The translations under genes and the position numbers were made by a program. Positions 50,698 through 63,925 of a DNA stretch of 64,000 bases are shown piece by piece. The notes beneath the pieces are model-generated. The model saw nothing but the letters and a program-made list of their open reading frames with translations. It was not told where the DNA came from and did not search any database. How positions within the stretch are numbered: position 1 is the first letter of the stretch; every line of letters begins with the position of its first letter. This DNA comes from Edolisoma coerulescens (taxonomy: Eukaryota > Chordata > Aves > Passeriformes > Campephagidae): NCBI GenBank assembly GCA_013397115.1, contig VWZW01002576.1:2071897-2135896 (forward strand), given 5' to 3'.

Positions 50698-52234
50698 TTT
50701 CAATATGTATGGGCTTTGTTTGCCTGTAATTTCTCAGAATAACAGCAACCTGAGCTGCAAATACAATTTTCAACAACAACAACAAAAAAATAATAGTGGA
50801 ACTCTCCTAACTCAATGGCTTTTGTTTTCCCTATTTTGCCTGAAATGTGCTATGGTGAAATGAACTAGCAAAAATGAGGCTTAGAAACAGAGCCTTGCTG
50901 CCATAACCAAGTTTTTTACAGGTGAAAGAATTGTAAAGCAGTCATCTGCTTTGCAGTTGTGATTATTATTACTGAGAAAAAACCCCACAGCTCTCCTTTT
51001 GATCCTAGTCACTGTTATCCATTACATGTTCCTTTCATATAAAGACAATGAAAGAAAAATTCAAACCTCTTTTGAAATCCACACAGTGGAAAGGCAACAG
51101 CATTCCTATTTTTAGTCACAGTTAACAAGGAGAATACAAAATCCTCCAGTAAACTGTGCATGGCAAATAGCATTTGCAAGTGCACTTCCTATCTTTCCTT
51201 TATTATCTTCGCTGGAAGTGCAAGTGTTGCAAATAGAGAGTGACCATAATTAATTCAACAGTCTTAAATGATATAAATATATAAGCCTTTATAAATATTG
51301 TAGGAATAGTTATCTAATCATGTCTGTTATTTTAATAATAATCAGTATAATCAATATTCATAAATAATTTCTAATAGTGTAAATATATCAACCAATTATT
51401 TTTATCTTTTGGAGTGTGAAACTTCATTAATTCACTTTCATGACTCCTTTTTTTTTACATCATTGTTTTTATGAATGAGGAACTTTGGTTGGCAAAGAGG
51501 CAATTAATAATTGGTAAAGGCTGTCCTCTGAGGTCCTGTGCAGGAGACCATGGGCATTTACTCAAACATCTATGTCAAGAATACTCAAATGTAACACTCT
51601 GAGGCTACTTCCATTTCAGAAAGTCTAATCATGACCTGAAGTGCTTGTGTATTGGATTTAATGATCATTAAACTCCAGTGACATCTCCTTGTTCACTAAT
51701 CACTCAGGTTATGTCTACACTGAAAATATGAACAGCTGTGCTCCCAGGTTGCATTGCCATCAAGGTGCAAATACTGTTTTTCTCACAAATGGAAAGGTCT
51801 AAAAGGTGAAGGCCTAATACAACTGGACTTTGGAGTTCCTCTCAGGTTCAAAAGAGATGAGCCTTTTAAGGGCTTCAGTTAGTGTTCTTATAAAAATAAA
51901 AACCTGTCTCAATTTGCTGTGGGAGCAGAAAATTGTAAAAAAAAAAAAGGCTAATCTCACTTGTTGGCTTTTTCCAGGCTGAGCTGTTAAAGCAGGTAAT
52001 GCAGGCTGCTTAAAAATTCATTTACATATAATTACCTTGAGCAACTGTGTTCTCAGAGGTACAAGGTTGTTATCTGGCATATGTGAAATGAAATTCAAAT
52101 CCCTGATCTGTCTAACTTATCATATACGAAAAGACTGTGCTCTAAATTTAAGCACTTTCAACAGGATCATTGCATAATTGAGTTTGTAGGTGGCCACTGG
52201 GGGTCATTTTGACAATCCCCCTCCACAGAGCACG
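50698..52234. other. Noncoding stretch
   Basis: No gene was recognised. TTATGTCTACACTG at 51709-51722 resembles the start of an old amniote DNA transposon repeat, and a tiny splice-bounded segment lies at 51978-51995. Both are discussed as findings. An A run sits at about 51937-51948. Confidence 0.5.
51978..51995 (+). other. Candidate 18-base microexon, unproven
   Basis: TTGGCTTTTTCCAG is followed by GCTGAGCTGTTAAAGCAG and then GTAATG. Both splice sites are near consensus and the segment is exactly six codons in frame (AELLKQ), the form typical of neuronal microexons. No flanking exon is visible within the window, so this rests on local sequence only. Confidence 0.15.
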
Positions 52235-52615
52235 GCCAATTTCAAAGTCAGATCCAACACTGAAGTTTGAGAGAGTGGTCCAAGACTTGTCCGGTTGAGT
52301 TGTGAAAATCTCCAAGGGTGGAGAGCACACAGATCCTCCAGCCACCTGTTCTACCGCTCTGCTGGAGCCCAGGAGGAGAATTGTCTTTTTATATAGTGTC
52401 AGAGCTTAGTTGGGCCCGTTGCCTCTTCGCTGTGCACCCCTGAGAAGAGTCTGGCTCTGTCTTCTCCATGACAGCCACCCCTCGGGTGGTAAGAGACCGC
52501 AGAGACACTCTCTTAGCTTTTCCTTCCTCACATCAGGCAAAGTCAACATTTCCAGCATGTGCCCCAGAGCCATTGCTGTGGCTGTTGTCTGGACTCTCCC
52601 CAGTTTGTTCAGCTT
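52235..52615 (-). mobile_element. CR1 LINE fragment
   Basis: The plus strand shows the reverse complement of CR1 ORF2-end blocks: GTTGAGTTGTGAAAATCTCC, AAGGGTGGAGAGCACACAG, the CCACCTGTTCTACCGCTC block, CCCGTTGCCTCTTCGCTG, CCCCTGAGAAGAGTCTGGCT, and TGGACTCTCCCCAGTTTG. It is diverged, with a non-CR1-like interruption near 52375-52400, so it is an old copy. The left boundary is approximate. Open frames on both strands (52148-52345, 52406-52784) are CR1 shadows. Confidence 0.75.
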
Positions 52616-52654
52616 GAAGATGAACATGTTCGTGTTGAAAATGTTTGTTTTAAC

Positions 52655-52717
52655 AGGGTTGAACTTGATGACTTTTAATGGTCCCTTCCTACCCAAACCA
52701 TTCTACGATTCTACGAT
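52655..52717 (+). mobile_element. CR1 LINE 3' terminus
   Basis: GGTTGAACTTGATGACTTTT, AATGGTCCCTTCCTACCC and AAACCATTCTACGATTCTAC form a nearly intact CR1 3' end with two tail units. It lies about 40 bases from the minus-strand CR1 piece but in the opposite orientation, so the two come from separate insertions or from an inversion within one. Confidence 0.85.
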
Positions 52718-54374
52718 CGCTCTGTCCCACTGGCCAGGCTGCTCATCAATAACCATCATAAAGCCTTTCCAGAAGCAGCAGTAATTATAGAATAGAGCAT
52801 TTTATAGTAAATTTGAAAAAAAAACCAAAGCAAAGCCCAAGCAACACAACAAAACAAACCAGGAAAACCTCAGCCCAGGCTCCTTTGTTTATGATCTGAA
52901 AGAAAAGAGTTTTTCAGAAGAGACCCAAAGCTGTTCATTTCTATGGAATTTTTAAGTAGGACACACTTTTCTGGTCCCCTAGAACAGTGCTATCCAGATC
53001 CAGACTATCTGGGATTCAAAAGGAGTTTTACAAGGGATATCATTTGTCTGAGCTTTTTCAAACTCCAGAAATCAATTGAATTGAATCTTTGGTGTATTCT
53101 ATGCACATTAGCTCAGAAAAGCATATGCTGCAGAAAGTTTAGTATGCAAGTGGGTGATGAATAAATTTCAAGCAAACAGTCTTGTTTATTTAGGTTTTTA
53201 GTCACAAGATTAGTCATGAGAAATCCTGTATGTGCTCCCCATTTTTCTCATGGACAAAGAATGAAACCATACTATTTACATTTATTAGAAAACATGTAAC
53301 CTAAAGAAATGCCCTTCAGTCCCTAGTCTGAGAGTAAATTGAGAGTAAATTGAGAGTAAAGACTACTGTGAACCAAAAGTATGAAGTATTGACCCATCCC
53401 TGAAAATATGGAAGATACGACTGAGTGAATATAAGATAAGTAATAATGGTGATCATGTTGTCAAATTAAAGCTTTAAAGCACTTACTTTCCTGTATTGGC
53501 TCTATTACCAGTTATATGCAGTCAGGGCCAAAGAAAGCAGGCCTGCTCCTTTATTTTCCTTCCCTTGTGACTCCATGGGTTATGCTACACCTGTGGTAAT
53601 TTATCTGTATTGCCCATTAGCAAGGAAAATGGACAAAATCAAACAACTGTGACACATGACATGTAATACAGGTATATGCTATGAAGTGTAGTCACCATAA
53701 TATATTTTAGGCTGACAGCTTATGTAGAAATTCTGTTGCTTCTCTATGATGGCAATAAATCCCGTGAATGGAAATAGATTCAAATTAATGTTTTACAATT
53801 GTTTCCACCACAAGTTGGAGGATCACGCTGATGCAAATCCATCCAGCTGTAACAAGGATAAATATCTGTATTACATTGCATATATGTGCATTTATTAGTA
53901 AGTAGAAGAAAAATGAGAACAGAGGGCATTGGTCAACACCAAATTATATTTTAAGAAATCTGCTCTATTTTCTTTTATCCCATTCTTTTCACTTTTTCTG
54001 TCAAAATTCTTAATGTTTCCTTTCAAGGAGACAAAGAATAAGTCAGATGCTCAGAATATGTGGATGAAAGAACTGGTCTCATAAGCAATAAGAGCCCAGA
54101 AATACCTCTTGAATTTTCTCTTTCATTTCTACCCTTGAGAGTCTATTTGTAAACATAGCTCTATGTCAAAACTGGAACCTCCAGTCAGTCTACTCCTCAG
54201 GCTGAAGGCATTTAGCAACTTATTATTTTTAACTGTCCAGCTATCAGGCACTTTCTAGCCAATATGATCCCTAATGCTTGTCATTGTTTTGGATTTACCT
54301 TCAGAGTTGTATGGAACAAAAGGTGGAATCATGTGACAGATATTCTTGTACATCATTTGTAATCCAGCCTTTAT
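52718..54374. other. Noncoding stretch
   Basis: Nothing recognised except an A/C-rich low-complexity stretch at 52818-52862 and an 11-bp tandem repeat at 53330-53360. Confidence 0.6.
53330..53360. repeat. 11-bp tandem repeat, 2.8 copies
   Basis: GAGAGTAAATT is repeated in direct tandem without mismatch, the last copy being cut short. Confidence 0.85.
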
Positions 54375-54643
54375 CCTTTCCTTTCCTTTCCTTTCCTTTC
54401 CTTTCCTTTCCTTTCCTTTCCTTTCCTTTCCTTTCCTTTCCTTTCCTTTCCTTTCCTTTCCTTTCCTTTTTTCTTTTTTCTTTTTCTTTTTCTTTTTTTC
54501 TTTTTCTTTTTCTTTTTTTCTTTTTCTTTTTCTTTTCCTTTTCCTTTTTCTTTTTCTTTTTCTTTTTCTTTTTCTTTTTCTTTTTCTTTTTCTTTTTCTC
54601 TTCCTTTTTCTTTTTCTTTTCCTTTTTCTTTTTCTCTTTTTCT
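54375..54643. repeat. 269-bp pyrimidine tract: (CCTTT)n then (CTTTTT)n
   Basis: The first part is about 19 perfect CCTTT units (54375-54469). It grades into CTTTTT/CTTTTTT units with occasional CC (to about 54643). The plus strand contains only C and T throughout, so the minus strand is pure purine. Long mirror-symmetric purine-pyrimidine tracts can form triplex (H-) DNA. Open frames that cross it (Phe/Leu/Ser on plus, Lys/Glu/Arg on minus) are products of the repeat and not genes. The perfect pentamer part is likely to be length-polymorphic and may be misassembled. Confidence 0.95.
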
Positions 54644-57600
54644 GTGTATCTCTGTGTTTGTCATATTATTGGTTTTTTTTCTTTAACAAACAGGCGTTAA
54701 ATGCTGATATATAAGCAATGGGGAAAACTCACTCAGGTCACCAAAAACACTTTTAAGGGCGGCTATGTTTGTACTGAGGGACCCCCTCCCCCCCCGCCAA
54801 GCAGATAAAATCAAACAATCTGTATTTTGACAGAGAGATGAGTACCAACATATTTGTCTTCTGGAACTGTCTCTGGGCTTTTCTTGGCTATCAGGCCCCT
54901 CCTTAAAATGTTCAATACATTGTATGGGCTGAGACTTCCTCAAACTTATTTTGGTACAATAGCACAAAGCTGAATAAGAAGATTGATAAGAAGTTTTTGT
55001 AAGTTATTGGATAGAATTTGTCAGAAGAGGTCTAACCTTACTGAAGGTCTAAGGATAAGTTTAAAGAAAAGAAGCATTCATATTAAGTACTATTAAAATA
55101 TAGTTAAATTAGATAGAAGTGATGCATTCCATCAGACCAAAGAGCAACAATGGGAAAAAAGCAAATAAATAAACCAAAAAAAAGATATTTTGAAAGAAAG
55201 GCAATTAGGAATGCAAGCACTTTAGTGCATGAATTTAGCTCGAGTGTCACTCAATTCTTTTTTACACAAATATCAGTTAAACAAGAAAATTAGTGTTTCA
55301 TGTCTCAGGTTTTTTCTTGCAAAAAGAGACAGGGTCCAGTATAACATTTAGCCTGAACTCTCTAACACCATATGTCTAACTCCTTAACCCCTTGCTGTCA
55401 AAGAATACCTGTTGGAATTTACTGTACCACAGCATAGGTTACAAATTTCCATATATCAAAAACATACATTAATTTCAGAGGCTGATAATCTTAATTTTCT
55501 GTAATTTTATTTCATTATAAATTTAAGATTTTATGCAGCAAGTGGGAAGAGCTCTACTTTGCCCACACAGTGCACCTTTGGGATTGTTCCAGATGAAGAT
55601 TCCTATGAATTTCCTCCACAATGACTGCCAACAGGGTCTGCCAAGGCTCTTTCTTCTGGAAACAGTGTGTTCCTTGCACCATTTGTTGTGCATATATTGA
55701 TTTATTAGCAAGATGTTATTCCAGACCAAGAATCAGGGTCTTAAATTAAGCTGACCTGGCCTTATGGGAAATTGGAGAGAAACAATGATTTCCACCATCC
55801 TGTAAATAGGTACTCAGAAGCATGCTCAAAAACATATTGTCAAAATGATGTTTTAGTAAACTTTCAAAGGAAAACTTTTTTTTCCTCATTTCTTGATTAA
55901 AATAGATTATTGAAATGTTAATGTAGTAAAGAGCTAAGCTTTTATTAAACCTAATGCTATAGTCACTTGGCCAATTCAGGAACTAAATTAGTCTTTTGAT
56001 AAAAGTTCAAACACACAAATTGAGTTAGTGCTAAGATATATCTGAATTCTGTAAAAAGCCTATGTGAGCTTTACACCATCCACAGGAAATACAAGGGTCA
56101 ATTTAAGAAGAAATTCTGTTGCTAGGAGACAAGAACTGCAAGGAACCCTAATAATGTTTCCCCATTTTAAATAGTAAACGGGTTAAGAAATAGTAACCAT
56201 GGATTACCAAGAAATAAACCCAGGTAAATCAGTGGGTGTGGATGTGTGAATGTATGGAAAATTCAACACAAACATAAAACATTTGTATCAATCTCTCTTT
56301 TATCCTTACAGCAAATGCACATATAAGTGAATAAAGAGTAGATACATAAGTAAATAAAGAGTAGAGAGTGGATCCATACACATGTATTGAATCCATATTT
56401 TCATTTACATTATACCTGGCATTAGCATCTGCAAAAATATTATGGAAATTCAAGTGTTTCTGGTACACTGAGTTGACCACAGATTCATATACAATATAAT
56501 AAAAAATTGGAAGAAAAAAAAAGAGTGATATTACCTATTATGAACATGGAAATGTAGAACTAAATTTTAACTACCAAAATTAGATATTCATCAAAAAGAT
56601 TAATTGGCTACGCAGTATTCAACATTTCACAGGAAATCAGAAAGACAACTTAAAGGAGAAAACAATAGGTAATGCTAAACCGCTTCAGAAAAATGTTATT
56701 TTTTCATGCCTTGATACTGTTTTGCTCTCATTTTCCTTCCTTTAAACTCTTCCAAAAAGCATTAGATTTTTAATACAATTTCTTCTCAAGCCCTTTTTTT
56801 TCCCCACTGTCTCTAAAATTTGTTTCAGCTTTAGAAGTGTATCTCAGATTAACTTTAGTAATTCATCTATTCAAACCTGCCTTCTCTATACTAGGTCTTA
56901 GCTCTCATTCTTCCATTTTTCTTCTAACACTTGGTTTTGCTGCTGTGGTCCCCAAGAGGCAATTAGAGAGAATTCTCCTAAATGAAACGTTGACAAATTA
57001 TGGGTTGAAAATCCGAAACCTTTGGTTTTGTCTATGGAAAAGTTTTAACAGTTGAATGGAAGAAAATACATCACAAAAAAACCCCATTACTTTTTTACTG
57101 TGCCTCTCTGCTGACAAACATTTGTGCAAATTTTTCTAAATAACTAATTAGTTTGTGGGGCTAAAGGATAATAATCTGAATATATGGGATGAGCCTATCA
57201 CTGTGATTCCAGGTGGAAATTTTTTAACCTTTTGGTAACTGGTATCTCATTTATTTTTCAAAACTTATCCAGAGTTGTATGAGTTATACACTACATGACA
57301 GAGCTCCAGCTCTGGAGAAGGGAACTTTCAGTCCCAGAACTGATTCAGGTTACAAAGTTTGGAATTAAATGCCTGGATCAAAAACTACAGGGAAGATTTG
57401 AACTTGGCTCTTTCACTTCCCTGAAGAATATTTTGTCAATCAGATTTTAAGTATTCAGTAACGGCTCCTTCTGAAGAGTTTGTTGAGTTTTTTTTTTCCT
57501 TTGGGGAAACTTGTAAGAGTATCCAGCATATCCTTGAGCATTTTGATGAGGGGTGGGAAGGAGATATTTGGTGCTGTTGAGGGAATTTCTCACTTGTATC

Positions 57601-60600
57601 GCAGTTTGAGAAGGCTCCAAATATCTCCCAGGATCCAGAGCCTCGAGAAGGAGAGGTGAGCACATGATGAGGAGATAAAAGGCAATAGAGAACCACTCAC
57701 TTGTGCTCCTTCTGTTGCAATCTGGGCGCAGTGAAAGGTGTGTCTTGTGCTAAATTTAAACTCAGCCTGGCCTTTAAAGGGGAAGTCCTCTTCCACTCCA
57801 AAAAACTGAACAAAAATATTTTAGATTTTTCTGTTTGTTTAAAATTCCCTTTTACTCTTGAAATGGATGATGTGGTAAATGGTTGCCCCACAAATGCAAA
57901 CTATACAACCTTTGTAAATTATTCCTCTTTGAATTCTGAGATTCTCTTTCTACCTTTATCGTAGGTACACAGATTCATCAAGGGCCAGGTAGTATCATGT
58001 CCCCTTAGGCAAGCTCCACTACAGAGGTTGTGGATACTTCTCTCTTCTCTGATCTTGCCACTGATTCCTCCAATGATGGCTTTTATCAATATTTATGTCC
58101 TGTCCAGTGAGACAACTTGTTTTTTAGGAAAGACGGTTGTGGTGAATAATCATTATTCATTGGTGCAGTAATTCACATCCCTGGTCTCTGAAGTTCAAGA
58201 GAAAAACTGAAGGTTGAGCAGCAGAGGTGGTGTTAGCCTGAGGGAGTTTATTGACTTAAAAGATATAGACAGCTCCCATTTAAAGGGGAACTTATTCCTA
58301 TGAAACCTAATTTTGCTAATATGTCTGAGGTCAGACCACAGGTATTTGGTCGGTTTGCATTTATAGCCTTCTTCTGACAACCTCATGTGAATCCCCAGTG
58401 AGAAAAGCATAGGCTATAAGTGTAAAACCAGCAAAGCTCCAAAGCAATTGATTTATAATTTACATCAGAGGTTTTTTTTATTTGGTCTTACCTCTTCAAA
58501 TAAGCATCTTGTTTCCCCTGTTGACTGCTGCACCTGACATTTGTCCTGCATTGTTAAGTGTGAGAAGAGCTCTCAGTAATGTCTATACCCTGTATTTATG
58601 TAGTAAATTTTAGAAGAAATATATATATTTTTTTTTTTTTTAATTAGCAGAAGAGTGAATGAAGAGAACAGTATTTACTAATTTAGTCATGTGTGTTATA
58701 GGAGTATACTGTTTGCAATACTCTTTACACTGAAAGCAAAAAAAGCAGAAGAATTTGACTGCAAACTGGGATTTTGAGAAACTGTCAGTTTGTAAATATT
58801 GATGATACAATGCACTATCTTCTTCTTATGGATTGTGAAGGTGTCAAAGGAGCTAAAACCTCCAGGAATCTGCTCATGAGTATGAAACAAAATAAAAGAC
58901 TATTTGCATGTAAGACTTCCTAAATCCATCGTGTGAACAAGTTTGGTCTATATGATTTTTAAAATGCAGTTCCTTTTAATTAATGCAACTGGTTGGTAGG
59001 TCAGGTGATGTATGAAAACAAATTTTGAAGGAGGATGAGATAAAGATGATAAATCAAATGCTGCTTTATACACTGTCAGAATGGTCGATGAAACAATTCA
59101 AATTGAAAAAGAGATCCATTGTGCAAAACATTTAATTAGCCTGTCAAATTTGCTGCTGTGAAAGTTTATTACAGAAGCTTAGGGAGGTTCTCATGAAGAG
59201 AACTTTTGCATGGATATGGAAAACATATATGGTAGAAATTATTGAAAGAGGGTAATATCAACTGTCTAAGAAGATAGTGAATAAATAAAAAAAATAGGAT
59301 GAAATTTTCCCCTTCAGCTGTTTCCACTATAGGATATCTGGTAACTTTTTATTCTAAAAAAGAAAAGTAAAAAATCATCAGCTGTAAGCTACTCTTATCA
59401 TCTGAATAATTTAAGTACCCTTACAAAAAATTCTATTTAGTTAAATCAGTTTCTTGACCTCAAAGTTATGTACACAGAAAGAAGAACAAAATTTGCACCT
59501 AAATTATCAAAATGAATCTCTTAAAATTACTGTATTTCTATAGAACTGGCTAAAAATAATATCTTTTGCCTTAGAGCAATTGAGTACTTGGAATAAGGCA
59601 TTAATTTTTTTCTTGGTAAGTATATATTTAAGTAAGATCCAAAATGCAATTGAAAACGTTTTTAATCTCTTGAGGTTGAATTTGTTGGACCATTTTATGA
59701 TTTTACTGTCTCTCTTTTCTCAGAAAAGCAAAAGACAGTAGGAATAATTTTATGAGGCTCTAGAAAAATGTGAGCGTCTCTTCCTTCTGCAATCCCAAGG
59801 ACACACATGACTAAAATCATATTTGAATATGAAGCTGGATTGTAGCTTGCACTCTGGTTTGCTGTGGCAGCAGAGCAAAGAATTGATCCAAGTCGTCTGT
59901 CTATTCAAAGGTTAAAACTGTGAACACGTACAATGTCATATTTTCTATTGTTTATCAATGTTTTGTTTTGGCCCTTTACACAGAATGATAAAGGGAATGT
60001 CTGTATAGTTCTGGTGATCAAACAGAGGCCATGGATCTTCAGACACCACAATTCAGCTGGCACAGTGAGTCGAGCTGGAAATCTTGCAGCACAGCTTTGG
60101 TATACATGGTTTGATGGAAGCGTTGGCTTGTACTTGAACTTTCAGTTTTGAGTAATTCCCGTGTGTTCATAGAATGCCTGGAAAAAGTGACTGAATAATC
60201 TTTTTTGGTTTGGGGGTGTTTTGTGAAACATTCAAGTTTTTATTATTTTGGCTACTCTTAAGTTACTGAAAAAGGCTCAAAGATTGAAGTCAATGGAAAA
60301 ATGGTCATCTACAATGTGATAACTCAGATTTGATTGTAATTATGGTATTCTTCAGGCAAGCTGGTCTAGAAATTAAGACCACTCTACACAGCACAGGTAA
60401 GGTTCTCTCTGCTGAAATTCCTGTCTGACTTTGTCCAAGGACTTCTTTTTGCATCTGCCAGGTTTGCAAAAAAACCCTAATTTAAAAAAAACCCTATGCA
60501 TACACAATATCAGTAATGGAATAGGAAGTCATACAGATTCAATTGTACAAAACCTCTTTCTTTCTGAACTCACAGATCATATTTGTAAAACATATTCACC

Positions 60601-60951
60601 ATTCAGCTTTCAAAGGCTATTCCATACGCAGAGAAATGTGTACTTTATTAGAGTGCCCTTGACTGTAATCCTAAAGCTAAGTAGGTAAACTAATCTTTTC
60701 TTTTTTCTTCTTTTTTACTTTTTTAAAATTTGTACCTTATTTGCTGAAACCAATTGTATATTCTATTACTGCAAAGGTAGTTCAATTTTTATAGGCTCAA
60801 TAAGAAGCAGCAATTTTTCATTTGTGTTAAAGAAGAATGAGATTTTTTTCCTCAGACCTGTTTAGATTATTGTAGGAAGTAGATTCCCTGCTAATGCAGT
60901 ATTTTGTCAAAGCAGTCAAAGAAAGTTCACTTCAATCTAAAAGAATATTCT
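54644..60951. other. Long noncoding stretch
   Basis: No gene or known transposon was recognised. A C run lies at 54781-54796, and an AT/T run at 58619-58641. A possible but unconvincing old SINE tail lies near 57390-57420 (see rejected items). Open frames are at most 94 codons (54683-54967, minus) and lack motifs. Confidence 0.55.
58619..58641. repeat. (AT)n followed by 14-base T run
   Basis: Short AT dinucleotides lead into an uninterrupted run of 14 T; simple low-complexity sequence. Confidence 0.85.
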
Positions 60952-60971
60952 AAATAAATAAATAAATAAAT
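60952..60971. repeat. (AAAT)5 microsatellite
   Basis: Five perfect AAAT units. Confidence 0.9.
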
Positions 60972-61023
60972 ACTAGGTGTGGGACTTTTCTTTCCTAACA
61001 CTTGGGTGCCAAGTCAAGCCACG

Positions 61024-61081
61024 GGGAAACAACACTGGCAAAGGCATTCTTAGGGAAACAACACTGGCAAAGGCATTCTTA
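61024..61081. repeat. Perfect 29-bp tandem duplication
   Basis: Two adjacent identical 29-base units start GGGAAACAACACTGGC and end GGCATTCTTA. The absence of any mismatch indicates a recent event, possibly polymorphic, or an assembly artefact. Confidence 0.9.
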
Positions 61082-63925
61082 GTTTGAGGTCTTTCCTGAT
61101 ATATGGGTCTGCGAAAGAGAATGGAGGATTTTTCATAACCATTGAAAGCAAAACCATCCTGAGGTTACTGGGTTCAGATAACGAGCTCACAGTCCTCCCT
61201 TAAGTTCAAGAAAGGCACATTTGTGTAGCTGAACAATACAGATCTGTTTGGCACATCAGCTTTGCTCAGGTTGTTTGGGCAAGCATATTAATAAAATTCC
61301 ATGGAATGAATGTACTGTGACTGAACTCTACATGCGCTCTGAAATAATCTACTTTTCCTTCTGCATGTCATCCTGAATAAGTGCTAAACTTTATCAATGC
61401 TTAAAATAAGGTATTTTCTACAAACTCCTCTTGCAAGTCTATAATAGGAAGTGGAAAAGAATGTTCAATGCTGCCTTTTCAGTCATTTTTTACTTTGACT
61501 AATGACTGCCTATCCGATCTGAGAAGAACAGATGTAACTTGTGTTGCACGTTGCAGACTTTATTTCTTTATTGTGATAACTTTGAAAACTTAACTAAAAA
61601 AGGCCGTTTCTGTAGGGCAGAGATACCACAAGGTGAAATCAATCTTGCTGCTGATGAAAGGAATTGCATGCCACACAGTTTGAACTTTAAATTATTTAGA
61701 GTGTTAAGGTTTCCTTGCCAGCAGACGTAATTGATTTGAGAGTTGGTTCACTAAAGACCAGCAATGTTATATGTAAAATTTGTGCTGTATTCTGTGTTGG
61801 CTGCTCACTGTGCTTCCAGGATAAGGAAATTGCTTAGAATTGCTTTAATTCATAAAGGTGTTCTAAGCAAAGTCCTTGTGAGAAGAAGCACTGCAGAAAT
61901 AAAGTGGCCACTAGTTTTCCATGAGATGCTTGAAATGAGGATTCAGTCTACTCAGTAGATGTCATGCACCCAAGTATCCTTCAAACCACTGGCAAATTGT
62001 CTCACAGAGTAGCTCCCGGAGCTACAAAGAAGAGCCAGGCAATCATCAAATGAAGCAGAAAATTTCTCTCTGGCCTGTCCCCTCAGTCTAGGTGACTGGA
62101 ACACCCACCCTGCAATAAGTTATAGCTCATTTAAATTATTCCCTGCCTGTAAAATAATTTGCCCCATTTTCTTTCTCACACCCCAGCAGGCTAGAGGGAA
62201 GAAACATTCTAGTGCTTGGGAATCTAAAATGGGGACTGAGTTCTTCTGTTAAAAGAACATGCTAAAGCCTAGCTCATTACTCCAGCCTTTTGCTAATGAA
62301 AGGTTGTCCGTCATGTATCCGAACCAGATGAAATGGAAACAGAGCCTGAAGAACACAGCTTTAACTACATCTAAAGTATCAATCTCTATCCATCTTGCCA
62401 TCCAAAAAGTCCAAGAACACATATATTCCATGACTTAACCCAAGTATAAACCATTTATATGCTTCCCTTTGCTTGTGGAGCTGCTGGCATGAGTTTGACC
62501 TGTCAAATCCAGATGGATATATTTTTACCCAAGAATAAATAATTTGAGTGGAAATAATTTAAATCTAGTATACTATCTTCTGACTGTATGCCCACCAGCT
62601 GAACCATGCTGTTTGAAGGCCTCAGGTGTCTATGCAGAAAAAAAAAACCCCTTTATCATTTTTATAGAGTGGTTTTTCATTAGGTAATTATCTGTTGAGT
62701 ATAGGCTGAGTCCATCAGTATTGGCTAACACTATGAAGACAATAAATTATCAGTAAAACAACTGCTCATGATTAGTCTGCAATAAATGTCATGCATTTAG
62801 GGAAGAAGACAGAACAGTGACTACATCCAGTGCAGCAGGTCAGACCTATGCATGAGTTTAATGAAAGATAGTGAAGCATGTCATGTCTGAATGGAGACTT
62901 CAAATAAATAATTTACTTACTTGTCCATTCTGTCTCATTAAATCTTCCTTCTTGTCTTTCCCTTGTGACAATTTTATTACTTCCACAATTTATTGTTTTT
63001 ATCTGTCAGTCTTCACAACTGGCTTTCATTATTTTGACTGTTCATATAAAGCAAATGCACTGTGGTTTTTTTTCTTTGACAATCAGCTGAACCATGGGGT
63101 TACTGATGTGACCATCGGGTTTTTTAGTTCCTGCTTGCTCTAAGCAAGGTAAATTAACAGTAAGATAAAATTGTGGCGCCTTTTTTTTTTTTTAATCAAT
63201 TGAAGGTAGGAAGTAGCAGTTGAAAAATTAATGATGTCTGGCTGAGAAGACCTGTGCTTTGTTCAGTCAGAGCCATTTTGGCATATTGAACTCTTGGAGG
63301 ACTGCTGTAGGCACTGAACCCCAGCTGGAAATATTTCACACTCACAGGATAGTGTAAAGTGACTCTATTTCCCTTTTTCCTTCTCATGCACACAGATATC
63401 CACATCCACACGCATACATACTCCAGTTACAACCAGAAACTGGAAAAAATGCTGTCTGAATTAATTAAAATAGGGTTTACTTTTCTAAGACTTTTCATTG
63501 TGGACTGATACGCTGAAACCTAATTTAGTCATTAATCCCTGGTTATCAGAAGTCAACCAGGACTTTTTATTTATGTAGTTTATTAACTAACAACAAAATA
63601 TGATGTGAATGTGGCGTTATTTTTAAGGAATATAATTTGGGTATATTTCTTGTCCGTATCCATGACTTCAGGAGAGAACTAACTTTAGGGAAACTTTATT
63701 GTGTATTACATCAGGATCAACACCTTTGCTTTAAGCTCTAATCTTCTCACTGTTAAAATGAAAAAAATTCATCTTTTGACACCTCCCTACCACCCCCCCC
63801 CACCTCCAATATTTCTGAAACCACTGGAATCACTCCAGTAAGAATCAAGTTTAAGGGTAATCAATACTAAAAAGGCTGTAGTGATACAAATGCATTTAAC
63901 CACCCTTCTTTTCATTCTATTACAG

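Noticed and set aside
54278..54714. Phe/Leu/Ser-rich and Lys/Glu/Arg-rich open frames of 97-140 codons
   Set aside because: They are translations of the pyrimidine tract and have no complexity.
57300..57430. GAAGATTTGAACTTGG and nearby words resembling a MIR-type tail
   Set aside because: Only one short block matches and the order of the others is absent, so the resemblance is too weak to list as a repeat.
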